Positions 12,006-23,922 of a DNA stretch of 64,000 nucleotides are shown here, piece after piece. This DNA comes from Acanthacorydalis orientalis (taxonomy: Eukaryota; Arthropoda; Insecta; Megaloptera; Corydalidae), in contig CM068315.1 in the NCBI GenBank assembly GCA_034766995.1, forward strand, positions 24,241,562 through 24,305,561, read 5' to 3'. Each line of letters starts with the position of its first letter. Position 1 is the first letter of the stretch. Both the position numbers and the translations under genes were made by a program. The notes beneath the pieces were generated by a model. The model was given only the letters and a program-made list of their open reading frames with translations. It was not told the DNA's origin and searched no databases.

Positions 12006-13241
12006 TATATAAGCCATATTTTCTTACTAAATAATATTTGTAAAAATTAATATGACTTTACTTAAGCTACATACAAGAATTAAAATTAAGAAAAGTGTAA
12101 CATTGCGAACAATTATTTCACTTGAATAGTTTTCCTACCTTTTTAAAAGAATTTATTCAATTAAAAAAATAAAAAAATAAGAATTTGATGAAACAGACCA
12201 AACAAAATCCATTTTCTAGATCGTGTTATTTTCTTTGTAAACGCATAATATCTAGAAATCAGACAATCAGTTTTAAATTAGATCTTAACACGAAGTCTAA
12301 TAAAACGAATATAAAGTTTAATTAGCCTTTCAGTTCAAAAAGTATTGAAATAATAGGAATAAAACTTAAAGAAATTTTAACTTATTTGCATTAAACTATG
12401 ATTAAGTATATTCAGTTTATAAAAATTAAAATAGAGTAAAAATGTATTAGAATTCATTTCTTCTTTGTGCCGAAAACAATGTATTCGGTTAACTTATTTT
12501 ATCAAATCTAATATAGATTTTGAATTACACAATACAGTGCCCTAATTTTCTTTTACAAATGAATTATTTTTTCATTTCATAAACCATAAATTTTGTGTAG
12601 TTTAATGCTCTAAGCCCGAACACATCGGTATCGATAAATTTGAAATTATTTTATAATAAATAAATCTGTTGGTGTTTTTATAGAACTGAAAAAAGGTTGA
12701 AATGTGAATAAAAAAATAAATTTTAACTGTTTAGACGTATGAAAAGTTCAATGAATCATTAAAGAATTCAGTTATGAGTATGAATTTAGCTATAGTGTTA
12801 GAATGGTTTTATTACTAGATTCTTTCGAAAAGAAGCAAATAGTTTAGAATGTTAAATCAAGAACTATTGTAGTCTCTAATACTAGTGATCAGAGAGTGTT
12901 AATTTCTTCCTTTTATAATTTTTCTGATTTATTTTCGATTCAATTTTGCTTGACAATCTTTCAGTTGATTTTTTCTGAAACGAACTGGTTTTAATTTAAA
13001 CAAATTGAATGATAATGGATTTTTCAACAGATTTTCCTGTATCTTGACACTATAAAGATCAGCATCGACATCGAAATGATTATAAGTAAAAAATTAAAAC
13101 GATCAATAGTGATTTAGTGAACATATTTGATCAAAAGACACTTAATGATTTATGGATTGAGAAAAGAATTGATTTCTGAAACTAGATTTTGAATATCTAA
13201 CAATTCAACGATTTAAAATAATATGTTTCGTTCATGTGTAC
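11315..13241. other. No convincing gene; satellite relics
   Basis: AT-rich stretch, probably intronic to gene B. It holds a TA microsatellite and decayed copies of the dispersed repeat near 12541-12590, 12766-12815 and 13020-13190. Confidence 0.55.
11955..12011. repeat. (TA)n microsatellite
   Basis: Fifty-seven bp of TA with one AATA interruption. Confidence 0.97.
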
Positions 13242-13323
13242 CTGGATTTGAAGTGGATTCGTTTTTTTTCTTAAAATATCTATTCCGTCTTTCGATATCT
13301 TCAGGTGGATACTCAGTTTCCAC
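13242..13323 (-). CDS. Internal exon of unrecognised gene B
   Basis: Minus-strand exon of 82 bp. It is preceded by a pyrimidine-rich acceptor (TTTTTCGACTTCTTCAG) and followed by a donor (AATCCAG|GTACAC). It reads VETEYPPEDIERRNRYFKKK then NESTSNP, acidic then strongly basic, and ends in phase 1. Its start phase 0 fits the exon at 14080-14193. The frame is also open upstream through a hydrophobic stretch (VVEIIIFIATIGLVF), so a longer exon with one membrane segment is an alternative. The acceptor AG sits in a perfect 11-bp stem, described in the findings. Confidence 0.6.
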
Positions 13324-14079
13324 CTGAAGAAGTCGAAAAACTAAACCGATAGTGGCAATAAATATAATAATTTCAACGACAAGAAACATAGATGTGCGAG
13401 AGATATAACAAGGAAATAATAAAATGGATTCGAAAACAGATAATTGGTCAAAATATAATATCAACAACAAAGAGTTTAGAAATGAACGAAACAGAATAAA
13501 AAAGGTGGAAGTCTATTTGAAACATAATCATTGATCGTTAAAAAGAAATGTAAAAATGTTTGAAAATAAACCAATGAAAAAATGGGATTAAAGAATTGAA
13601 AAATGTATGTAAAAAAGAGAATTATTATATTATTTAAATTGGAACAGTTTTAAAAAGATTCCCTGAAGATTGATGATGAAATAAATTTTTATTGATGTGA
13701 TTTAAATTTATAAAAGGATACATATTTTTGTAACAAGACGGTAAACGTATGGCTTATGGAAAGATTGATTCTATTTTTTCAATTGTCCTGCTAAAGTGCT
13801 CTTCATATTCTGCTATAATAATTGTTTAATATTACTTTTAATAGCATTGGTCAGTATTGTTTGATTTATATTTCCTATATATTCTAAGAAAAATCTATTA
13901 AAATAAAAATGAACAAGTGAAGATACTTAGAATAGAAATTCAACTGTTGAAAATATTTTCATCTAATTAAAATAGACAAACAATGAGAGAATTGAATACT
14001 TTTTCATCAGTGACATAAACCGAATGTTATTTTTAAGAAAAATAACTCGTACCAAGGAATATTTTTTGTAACATATTAC

Positions 14080-14193
14080 CTCGAACTTGAAAAGATTCCA
14101 GTAAAATATTATTAAAGAAGACGATCCTCTATGATTCGAAGAAGTGCACATTTCGGTATATGGTCCAGCATGAAAAAGAATTGTAATGACGTA
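14080..14193 (-). CDS. Internal exon of unrecognised gene B
   Basis: Exactly 38 codons between an acceptor (TTAGGTACCTTCAG) and a donor (TTCGAG|GTAATA), phase 0 at both ends. It begins YVITILFHAGPYTEMCTSSN and ends LIIFYWNLFKFE. Sequence complexity and codon use are clearly above the intronic background. Both neighbouring exons fit in phase. The family was not recognised. Confidence 0.6.
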
Positions 14194-14444
14194 CTGAAGG
14201 TACCTAATAAGTTTTGAGAATGAAATAAAAAGATATGAAGATGATAATCTAACCCAAGGAATGTGAATGTATTTATGAACAGTTCTTGCATCATTATCGA
14301 TGGATAAATGTTTAAATGTTAAACTATTTTTTTAATAAGAAAAGGGTGTTGTAGTGTGAAAATATTTCCTAGAATGTATTTTAATTTATTTAACTTTAAT
14401 TTAGAAAAATTCTAAAACTCAAATCACTCGATCTATAAACATAC

Positions 14445-14498
14445 TTTACTTTTATTCAGCGATTCTTTCTGTACAGGTATTTGTAGTTCCAGCCAAGC
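14445..14498 (-). CDS. Internal exon of unrecognised gene B
   Basis: Fifty-four bp (18 codons, AWLELQIPVQKESLNKSK). An acceptor with good tract (AATTTTTCACAG) precedes it and a strong donor (AGTAAA|GTATGT) follows. It is phase 0 at both ends, so it joins 14080-14193 without a frame break. A slightly earlier donor (GTAAAG) would break the frame, so the GTATGT site is preferred. No further upstream exon was found. Confidence 0.6.
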
Positions 14499-15926
14499 CT
14501 GTGAAAAATTATTGAATTATGACAAATATCACATGACTAAAGTAAAAGTTTTGCAATTTAATAAGTAAATAGTACAATAATGTTTCCATAAAATGGAACG
14601 CTGTAATGTTAGAACACATTTAAGGATATGAAGGTGTGTTCTATATTCGAAAGTGTTATTTATATATTAGTAATGCATGACATTACTTAACAATAATGTT
14701 CGAGTTGAGTAAAAATTAGTATTTTTATTGAAAAGAACTCATAAATATTTCTCTAAGAACGGCAATGTTTAAGACAGAATAGTAGTTGAGAAATGATTGA
14801 AATATTCTTACTAAGAATTTTCATATTTTGTATATTTTATTGAATTCTACATTTCGAACAAGAAGCTCAAATAGAGCAAAACTCCTCCAATGTAGGATTA
14901 CAAAATAGAAATTTTTTAAAAATATTTTTGATTTTTAAAAGATTTTAATTTTATATTAAAGTCGGATTTTTTAAAATCATCTCATTTACATCCTATATGA
15001 AAACTGTTTTCGTTTTCAGTTCGAGTGTATTTATTCATCTTACACTTTTTTTTATTATTGTACATAAAAATCATTTCAAAATATTCAGTTGATTTCATAA
15101 ATGTTTACGTCATTAAATCAATTTGATGTAGATTCGTTAACGATACTTTTCATCATTTAATTAATTCAGCAACTATATATTATTACTTGACTTAATTGCG
15201 AATAGTTATAGAATCTGTTGACGATGCAAATAATAAAAAATAATTTAATTGCAATACAAATACATAAATAATGGATATAAAAAATAATTCATTCTAATAA
15301 ATGACGTACATATTTTTGAAAAAAAAATTAATTGCAAAATCGATAAACTGTAAATGTTTTTTAAGTTTTAATACGTAAGGTAGAGAGTGTCCATTTTTGA
15401 GAAAGTACATGCATCATCACTTTTTATCGAGATCATTAAATTAATACAAATTAATGTATTTTTTTTAATTTGTAATATGGTTTTATCGAAAAACAAATAC
15501 AATTCTCAATAAGTACTTGACTGTCTGTTCTGATGATTCACTTTTAATTGATTAATTAAAATTGTTAAAAATATATTTGACTAAGCAGAGTATTGTAGAA
15601 TTCCAGAAAATGATTGAGAATAAATATTTGTACCCCTTGAGGCACTTATAAAGAATATAAATCTATGTAAGGTAATTGAAAAGAAATACGGAAATAAATG
15701 ATCAATGGATAAAACAATAGTTTTGGGATAATATTTCTATATTTTAAGAATTAATATGAATGCTTCTTGCAATATTACAATTTTTTGAAACAAATAATTT
15801 TAAAAAACCTGAATTCAATTGAATTAAAACCGTAACAATGTTATTGTTGACTTACAAACTGGATTTCAAGAAGAAAGCAATCAAGGATGTTATAATCATT
15901 ACAAGAGAGTTAGAAGTAGAGAATAC

Positions 15927-15989
<63 letters not shown>

Positions 15990-17119
15990 AATTGAAATAA
16001 AGTTTGTAAACATTTTATCAAAAATTACGGACGAAATATAAAAACAAAGAGAGGTTATAAGATATACATTTTTTGGTAGATAAATAATGCAAATTTTATG
16101 TGATATTAGAGACGAGAGACTCACTTTCAGAAATAAATTCCTGTTTTAGCTCAGAACAAATTAAACACATTCCATTTTCTAGATTGTATAAATTTCTTCA
16201 TAAACAGAAATGATCAAAAACGTTCATTAAATCATTATTGGTTTTTTGATGGTTTCTTCTATAAATTTCGATATCGATTCAATCATTTTCAGAACACAAG
16301 AGTACTTAAGAATCTTTTTTCATCGTGTTTGCCTTTAAACATTTTTTTCTGTACGTTGGTACACTGAAAATTACTGAACCGTTATCTAAATGTGCATAAA
16401 CAAGAATAAAAAAATGATTTATGAGAGAAATTGTTTATGAAATGAAAAAGAATCGATTTGTCTTAGTTTAAACATGTTAATTAATCGAAAATGAAACAAA
16501 TGTACAGTGTAGTTGATTAATTAAAATCAAGGCATGAGACGTTCCTTTCTAATATATTTTATAATTTTTTCCTGCTAAAAACATTTCTCTCTGCAAATGA
16601 TTAAAACATTTGTAAGTAGATGTTTTTAAAATGATGATAGAATTATAAAACCATGCTGTTTTTAATTTTTTAAGTGATTTAGGAAAATAATATTAAATAA
16701 TTTATGTGTATATATATATACTATTTCACAACATTTTAACATTAAAGATAACTCAAACAATTTTAAGTACGAAGACATAAATTTAAATAGAAAAAACTGT
16801 TTTAAATTCAAAATTTCTAGAAAATCCCATTATTTTCAAACATTTTCCTCCACTGTACGATATAATTGAATTATATTCTCAATAATCTCTGTCTTCTGTA
16901 AGAAAACTATCTCCTTATTATTTTTTTTTAGTTGCCGATGATAAAACATTATATCAAATGTCATAAGTGAAACCTTAAATGTTAATATTTTGAATACTAT
17001 GTAGACACTATTAGTTGCAAATATGAAAACGTTTAATTAATATTTGTGTAAAATATTTATAAACTGATTTTTATGGAAAATATATTTATACTCATGCTGA
17101 AAATAGCAGTAAATAACAG
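14499..17119. other. No confirmed gene
   Basis: AT-rich, probably upstream intron or flank of gene B. A plus-strand frame at 15838-15927 (MLLLTYKLDFKKKAIKDVII…) is better balanced than its neighbours but runs straight into a TA microsatellite and has no usable donor. It is at most a broken exon. A satellite-like relic lies near 16117-16500. Confidence 0.5.
15929..15986. repeat. (TA)n microsatellite
   Basis: Fifty-eight bp of pure TA. Confidence 0.97.
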
Positions 17120-17828
17120 TTAAAGGATGTTTCCGGTCTAGAACTGTCCAAAAAAAAACGAATTTCTTTTTGTTTCTTCGATTCTTCAATCTTTTAGAAA
17201 TGTACGTTTACAAAGAAATTTTAAATTTCGAGAAATTATCCTCGTTATAAGTGTATAAGTAATGACCGGCGTATGTAAAACTTGAAACATGTTTTTCTCG
17301 AAATGTAATTTTTCAAATGGACAGGACAAATATCTCAAAATGTAATTGATCGATTCACATAAACCTTTTCTTAAATTTAAGAAAACATGTTTTTCCAGAC
17401 AGTGAACATACAATATTTGGAAATATTTTAAATTTTGAATTTTTAACGAGCCGAATAACAAAAAAATGGCAAAATATGCACTTTTTGAGTCTCAAATTAT
17501 ATAACTTTATCAAGAAAAAATCTTTTTAGTGTTTAATGGTTAGGTGCCTTGGAAAATTTGTACTTTTTAAAAATATATTCAATTTTTATGTTTCAAATCA
17601 ACACTTAAGCAGTTAGGCGTCTCACCGTCGAAAGTGAGGTTCAATACGAAAACTATTTTGACTCTATTTTGTTTTTAAAAAAAATAAAATCAAAAATTAT
17701 TTTGTAATCTCAAACAGATGTTCAATAGAACTCAGAAAATCTCATAAAATGATCTTTTTTCTCTTTTTTAGAAAAACTTCTTAAAAATTATCCTTTTTCG
17801 AACGGTCTAGACCGGAAACTCTCCTTAA
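17120..17828. mobile_element. TTAA-flanked non-autonomous DNA transposon (701 bp)
   Basis: TTAA sits at both borders (17120-17123 and 17825-17828). The inverted ends are left AGGATGTTTCCGGTCTAGAA and, inward from the right, GGAGAGTTTCCGGTCTAGAC. TTAA target duplication is the hallmark of piggyBac-type transposition. A 91-codon minus-strand frame (17186-17461) has no recognised motif and may be chance. The superfamily assignment rests only on TTAA. Confidence 0.75.
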
Positions 17829-17872
17829 TTGAATAGAAAGAACGAAAGCTGACACTGTTCATTTCAATCTGT

Positions 17873-17952
17873 TTAACCCTTTCAGTGGGTATGATGGATA
17901 TATCCATCTTGTCCGCTTGTTATCCACGTAAACTACCCACTTAAGTGGTTAG
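17873..17952. mobile_element. Mini TTAA-type inverted-repeat element (~72 bp)
   Basis: It begins TTAACCCTTTCAGTGGGTA and ends TACCCACTTAAGTGGTTAG. These ends are imperfect inverted complements, with TTAA at the left and TTAG at the right. It lies 45 bp beyond the larger TTAA element. The size and ends resemble the 84-bp insertion at 45872-45963. Confidence 0.55.
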
Positions 17953-18732
17953 TTATTAATGATAATGATTCTATCATCTAAAAATACAGTTAGATACGAA
18001 CACAAGTACATTAATTTTATCTATCATTTTTTCTATAATACGAATATTCTCTAATACGAATTTAACGAACTTAAAATTCATTAAATATCAAAAAAAACCT
18101 TCAACACTTTTAAACAACTATATTCGAAAAATGATCCATGCTTATTTATCTTCATATAAATTAGAAAAAAATTAAAGCAACGTTCGTCATAATATTGAAA
18201 AAAATTTATAAGATTTTAAAATTAAAATAGCCATTCAAAAGGAAAGAAAAATGAATGTAGACAATTATCAACTAATAAGTATTTTAAATAACTATTTATG
18301 TTAGTGATTCACGCTATAAAATATGATACAAGTATTTTTTTCCTTAAAGATTTAATATGAAATTCATATAAACATTGATAAATGCTTCACAATAAGTAAG
18401 AATGGATGTTAATTATAATTCTAAGAATATCTGTTAATCATTTATATAAGATTTTTTTTAATGAACAATTAAAGCGTGTTGAAACAGGTTTGACATGTTT
18501 ATAAAACGGGGACGATATAGTTTTCTCACGCTATTCAAATTAAATACTTAAAAGTTAGTTTAATATCCCGAGGAATTTATAAGATGCTGTACTGCATGTT
18601 TCATTAAATCTAAGCAAATCAATTTTTTTTATATTAAATATTAAATTTAAAAGAATGTTTATTAATAAATTTACGTGTATTTAATAAGAATTGTAGTAAA
18701 ATATATAGTATTATAGTAAAATAAAGAAGTTA
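17953..18732. other. No gene seen
   Basis: AT-rich stretch without open frames, splice pairs or recognised repeats. Confidence 0.5.
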
Positions 18733-20031
18733 TTAGGTTGGTAGAAATATAATTGCGGTTTATGACCTTCAAATTCATATACATTTTTCTCAGTTAATAA
18801 TTAACTTTATTAATCGAAATAGGCACCATTAAATTCTACAAACTTTTGCCAATTAATTACAGGTTTATTTATTCCAGTAGTGTAAAATTCCGGAATTGAT
18901 AAAATATCGAAATGTACTTTTGGCAGCAGCTTGATTGTTGAAGACCTTGCCTTATATGAAGCTGTCGAAATGTTTAAAAACAATTAATAATCTGTTGATA
19001 AGATGTCTGGTGAGTATGGTAGACGAGGCAAAATTTCATAGCTCAATTCATTCAACTTTTATAAGGTCAATCGTGCAACGTTTGGTCGTGCATTGTTGTG
19101 CAGCAGGATTTGACCTTTTCTATTGACCAGTGCGAGGTCAAAACGTCTCAAATCTTGATACATTTTGTCAATTTCTTGACAATTACTCTCAGATGTAACG
19201 GTTTTCCAGAATTCAAAAAAATGTAGTGGATTATACCAAATGCAAACTAAACACTAAACAGTCACGATAATTTCCTTTTGGTGTAATTTCGATTTCGCAA
19301 AATACTTTGGGGCTTCATTTTTATCCAACCATTGTGCAGATTGCTTTGTGGTATCGTAAAAGATCCATTTTCATCCACTTTTTACAATATAATCAAGAAA
19401 TGGATAGTTTCTGTTTGGTAAGAGAAACGCAGAACAAACTTCGTAACGGCGATTTTTTCTGGTTTTCATTTAGTTCGGAGCGGCACCCATTCGTCAATCT
19501 TTTTTGATTTTTCTAGCTGTTTGAAGTGACCCTGAATTGTTGGATGATTAATGTCTAACTTTTGTTCAAGCCCTCGAAATTATTGTGCGTGGTTCTGATT
19601 CAACTAACGCCTTCAGTTGATTATGAACTGAAAAATGATGCCCGCGACCTTCTCCATCTTCAAGTCTTTCGTTTTCATCATGAAATTTTTGAAACCACTA
19701 TACATCCACAACACCGAGTTCAACACCATACGTCCTTAACAGTACCCATACCAAGAACATCGTTTAGTTTATGAGCAGTTTCTGCTGTTTTACAACCGGT
19801 TTTGAACTCGTACAAAAAATACCTTTATTTACTTCTTTTCCTTCTTAAATTCAATAGCTCAATTTTAAGCAAAATTATTAATAAAACTAAAGTCAATGTT
19901 ACCAAAATACAAATCGAAAAATTCACTTTAAAATGGTATTAATATAAAAACGATGAAATGACACTTTCATTACAAAAAATAAGATTAGAATTTAGAAAAA
20001 AAAAACAGCAATTATTTTCTTTCGAACCTAA
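18733..20031 (-). mobile_element. Decayed mariner, transposase on the minus strand
   Basis: The ends TTAGGTTGGTAGAAATATAA (left) and TTAGGTTCGAAAGAAAATAA (right, inward) enclose 1,299 bp. TA precedes the left end. On the minus strand the order is HTH remnants, then a DEKW core (near 19380) with QSAQWLDKNEAPKYFAKSKL. LLHNNARPNVA follows near 19090, and LPYSPDILSTDY near 19010. The usual catalytic Asp of the HDNARP motif reads Asn here, and the frame is broken many times. It belongs to the same family as 30816-31345. Confidence 0.9.
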
Positions 20032-20128
20032 GAATATAGAAAATAATTAACATAAAAATCATGAATGGATTGAAATTAATGGTTATTAAATAATTTTGTT
20101 TAAAAGCCACTCCATTAATTTTTACATA

Positions 20129-20129
<1 letters not shown>

Positions 20130-20168
<39 letters not shown>

Positions 20169-20169
20169 C

Positions 20170-20227
<58 letters not shown>

Positions 20228-20231
20228 ACAG
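20130..20231. repeat. Interrupted (TA)n microsatellite
   Basis: Two TA blocks split by TTATATATCATTTA, ending in CATATACATA units. Confidence 0.95.
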
Positions 20232-20483
20232 GTATCCTGTGTAAAATTTTAAACTTTGCAGGTTAATAAGTAAACAATCTCTCAATAGGTAAAAATTGAT
20301 CCTTCCTGGGATGACTTTCATTCATATTCTGATTGGCTAATAAGGTTTATTTACAATTACGTCATCTTTTTTCTGATTGGTTAATTTGTCAAGTAACGTG
20401 TCTCATGTATGTGTGCATGTATTTAGTCGTTTAATTTGATTTTTATTGCTATTGAATTGTGTTTTTTTAAGACTCTACCGATT

Positions 20484-20540
20484 GGTTGGTTATTGGGGTT
20501 TTAGGGCGCTTCGACAACTAAGGCCATTAGCACCCGATGG
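20484..20540 (+). repeat. Copy 1 of a ~59-bp dispersed mini-repeat
   Basis: TTATTGGGGTTTTAGGGCGC, then TTCGACAACTAAGGCCATTA and GCACCCGA. The same module recurs at 56903-56961 (same strand) and 34041-34090 (opposite strand). Here it abuts the broken end of a Tc1 N-terminal fragment. Confidence 0.8.
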
Positions 20541-20544
20541 GATC

Positions 20545-20897
20545 TACCATTCAACTCATATTTCTTCGGATAATTTCCGTACATGTTTAAATTTCCAAAT
20601 GACTTTTGATCACTTTGTTTAACATTGCTGCACTCAGAAACGGACTTTTCCTAACTTATTGGACTACATAGCTCTCGCCTGCTCCCCTTGAACAGTTTTC
20701 TCTAATTCTCCCGTATGTATTTTCCATTCGTCTTGTATTTTCATACCTTTTTATGCTGCAGATTCAAATATACTCTGTATATTTGAATCTCTTTTGACCA
20801 CTATTTTCGATATTTCTCGAATAGATTTGCCATCTTCAAAATGTTTAATAACAAGTTTTTGTACATTAATCGACGTCTGACCAGCCTGTCTCCCCAT
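20545..20897 (-). pseudogene. Tc1-type transposase, N-terminal fragment
   Basis: The minus-strand ATG at 20897 starts MGRQAGQTSINVQKL, followed by KHFEDGKSIREISKIV. This is the first helix-turn-helix of Tc1 transposases, which normally read MGR…GKSIR.IA. After about 40 residues the frame drifts through stops but keeps a Tc1-like second DNA-binding region. No catalytic DDE part follows, because the 59-bp mini-repeat and unrelated sequence begin at about 20540. Confidence 0.75.
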
Positions 20898-21169
20898 GTT
20901 TCCAAATAATACGACTTACTCAATACTTGCATAATACAAAATGTTAGAAAAGAATGAAATGGTACAAACGAGACTCCAATGATTTACCAGTAATTATTCA
21001 ATATGGCTATCAAATTAATTGCTACAGAAACTGAAATTTAATTAATCGTTCCAGTGTCGTCGTGACATTGAACTCTGTTATCCATTCTGTTTAAAATTAT
21101 TTCTTTTATTAGTAATGTTGTTAATTGATTGCATCTTTATTTATTGTAATCAGATAACAGTTGAATGGA

Positions 21170-22290
21170 GACATATATAAGGTTTTCCTAGACTTCAAGT
21201 AGGGCTTTGATAGTATTAATCGAGAAAATCTGTACACAATAATGATAAACCTAGATATATCACATAAATTAGTGTGGATATTGCGAATGACAATAAAAAA
21301 TACACAATCCAAAGTCAAGATCAATGAGGAACTGACTGAAAATATTGAAGTATCGCTTTTACCCAATGCTCTTCAACTTATCAGTTGAACATGTAGTATG
21401 GACTATCTCAGTAAACGTGAACTCCACTACACTCAACAAAGCACAACAAATAGCAGGATATACCGATGACCTAAACATGATAGGAAGATCTATACTTGCT
21501 TTTAAAGAAATCTTTGGACCCTTTGGACCGGTGCAGCAAAAATTGGTTTTAAAATAAATGAGAATAAAAGCAAACTAATACTTCAAAGTAGAAGACGAAG
21601 GAGAAAATTAGGTCAAAACGTCACCATAGATAATTACAATTTCGAGTTTGTAAACAATTTCACATATCTTAGCTCAAATATCAGCAGTGAAAATAAGGAA
21701 TCTTAAGAAATTCAAGAACGAAAAGTATTAGCAAAGAGAACATATTTCGTTTTCCTATAATGAAATCGAAAAATGTGCATAGGAACACCAAAATCTGACT
21801 GTATAAAGCTCTCATCTCTACTGCCATATCTTATGAAGGTGAAGCGTGGATCATATTAGCTAAGACCGGAAAATTGTTGGACACCGTCGAAAGAAGAATG
21901 TTAAGAAGGATATTTGGGCCAGTTAACGATGGCGGTATATGGATAATACTCTACAAATTCAGATTGTGTAAAATCTATAGGGAACCTAAACTATCGGTCT
22001 AAACAAAAATGCTCCGCTTGCGGTGGGCAGGTCGTACTGAGCGGATGCCGGACTCAAGAGTACCAAAAATGGCCTTGGATGGACAACCAGTCGGGAGAAG
22101 ACTTGTGGGAAAACCAAAACTCAGATGGATAAACAATGTTGAGAAGGATGCAGTGTTGGGAGTAAGGAACTGTAGAAAGACTACCAGGCGGAAGGATGTA
22201 TTAATGCAGAAAATTGAGGAGGCCAAGACTCGATTTGGGCTGTAGAGTCATCGAAGAAGAAGAAGATGAAGAAGAATGAGAGAACACATT
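21170..22290 (+). mobile_element. 5'-truncated non-LTR retrotransposon (reverse transcriptase and 3' tail)
   Basis: Plus-strand pieces show reverse-transcriptase motifs in order. FLDFK.GFDSINRENL lies near 21185, a FNLSVEHVVW stretch near 21360, and the YADD-box equivalent GYTDDLNMIGRS near 21460. The C-terminal region typical of this group follows (LRLRWAGRTERMPDSRVPK near 22010; VGRRLVGKPKLRWI; IEEAKTRFGL and stop at 22245). A GAAGAAGAAG tail to about 22290 marks the 3' end. Stops and frameshifts show it is dead. The missing 5' half is usual for LINE insertions. The clade is not certain. Confidence 0.85.
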
Positions 22291-22410
22291 AAATAAGCTA
22301 ACCCTAAATAACATTTTTTATCCCAATTTCATTACATCAATTATTCCACGATTAAACATTTTTTGTTTCAATTATCCTATATCCTAATTATCCCTGTTTC
22401 ACTGTGAACC

Positions 22411-22423
22411 TCTCTCTCTCTCT

Positions 22424-22477
<54 letters not shown>

Positions 22478-22480
22478 ATG
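22411..22480. repeat. Compound microsatellite (CT)n(TA)n(TG)n
   Basis: A CTCTCT run is followed by (TA)n and then (TG)n. Confidence 0.95.
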
Positions 22481-23440
22481 TGTATTTCATCAATAAGTCA
22501 AAAAAAAGATAATAATTATATTCAATTCTCAAGAAGTATGCTTCAAAATCGCCAAGAGAATACAGTCAGTTCTATTGACCTTTTTTTTTCTTACACATTG
22601 CATTCATTTCTATTTAAATAACAAAATATGAACAGATGTGACAACAAACGAATGCAAATAACGTTGAACTACTTATCTCTACTTGTTGAAATTCTTAAAA
22701 TTGTTTACGGGAATTTGAAACACTCCCGTCAAGGAATTTTCGTTATGCAATTCATTATAAGTCGACGTCGTGGTGCAATATTATGTTACTCCGATGACAG
22801 ATTATATGAAGAGATGACACTGGGTGATTTTTGAAGGGAATTCACCGTAAAAAAGTTTTTATGTAATGCACATGTGGTATGATTTAAAGTTGATATAAAC
22901 CGCAAACAGTTTAATCTTTTTATCTCGTATGTTGTTAAACAAATCACTTACTTCGTGTTTATTTTTTAATAATTTCAATGAATGATGTTTGTTTATTAGT
23001 AGTTCAAATACTTTATAAGTAAATATTAATTTTTATATTTAAAAACAGTTACATTTTATATTTATTAATAGACCATTTAGATTAAAAAGATTTTGGATGA
23101 TATTTCATTGAAAAAAATAATATTATTCATAAATTAATTAATTTTTTAATTCACAGACTACAAATTTTTAGATTTAAAATGTTTATTGATCAATTTTGAA
23201 TGTTGTTTAAGCACGCATTAAGGTATAATCTAAGAGATTTTTCTGTACTTGATGGCATCGCATCGAAATTCACATAAGCAATCATCGGTAAACGTTTGTT
23301 GACTATCAGAAAACTATTTTACGGCTTGTAAGATGAAAAAAATATTTATGAAAAATATGTCTGAGATTTTTTTCATAAAATTAAAGAAGTAATCCTCTAG
23401 ATTATAAAACTTATTTAGTTGTATTCATACAAGTTTTTTT
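22481..23440. other. No confirmed gene
   Basis: A 68-codon frame at 22628-22834 (plus) contains RRRGAILCYSDDRLYEEM but has no splice context or known motif. A satellite-like relic lies near 23230-23345. Confidence 0.45.
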
Positions 23441-23826
23441 TCAATTTAACTCATATTTTAAATTAAAATCTCATTTTTTATGAATAAAACTACATTCAAT
23501 TAAAGACTGTTCGGGATTTAATCACGATTCCATCATCTTCAGAGAATTGAGTGACAGAAAAATCTGGATCAGATATTTCTATGTTTTGGTATTCAACGTG
23601 ATCAATTATTGATTAATAATTTTTAATCTAAATACGTTTTGTGATTCGTAAAATGAAAAAGAATTCATTTATGCAAGTGAATTTAGCTACGGTGTGAGAA
23701 CTCTATTGATACAAAAGGATTTTGTTCCCATAATTATAACCCAAATACATCAAAGAAATCTTTTTGTGCTACTAAGTGAATAATTCTTTTTTTTGTATAT
23801 ATATATATATATATATATATATACAA

Positions 23827-23873
<47 letters not shown>

Positions 23874-23887
23874 ATATATATATATGT

Positions 23888-23922
<35 letters not shown>

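Noticed and set aside
15838..15927. A plus-strand first exon MLLLTYKLDFKKK….
   Set aside because: No donor exists before the TA tract and no partner exon is visible; only its balanced composition supports it.
17186..17461. A 91-codon minus-strand frame as a gene.
   Set aside because: It lies inside a TTAA-flanked non-autonomous element, has no splice context and no recognised motif.
19307..19774. Two plus-strand open frames of 66-70 codons.
   Set aside because: They are complements of mariner transposase regions coded on minus.
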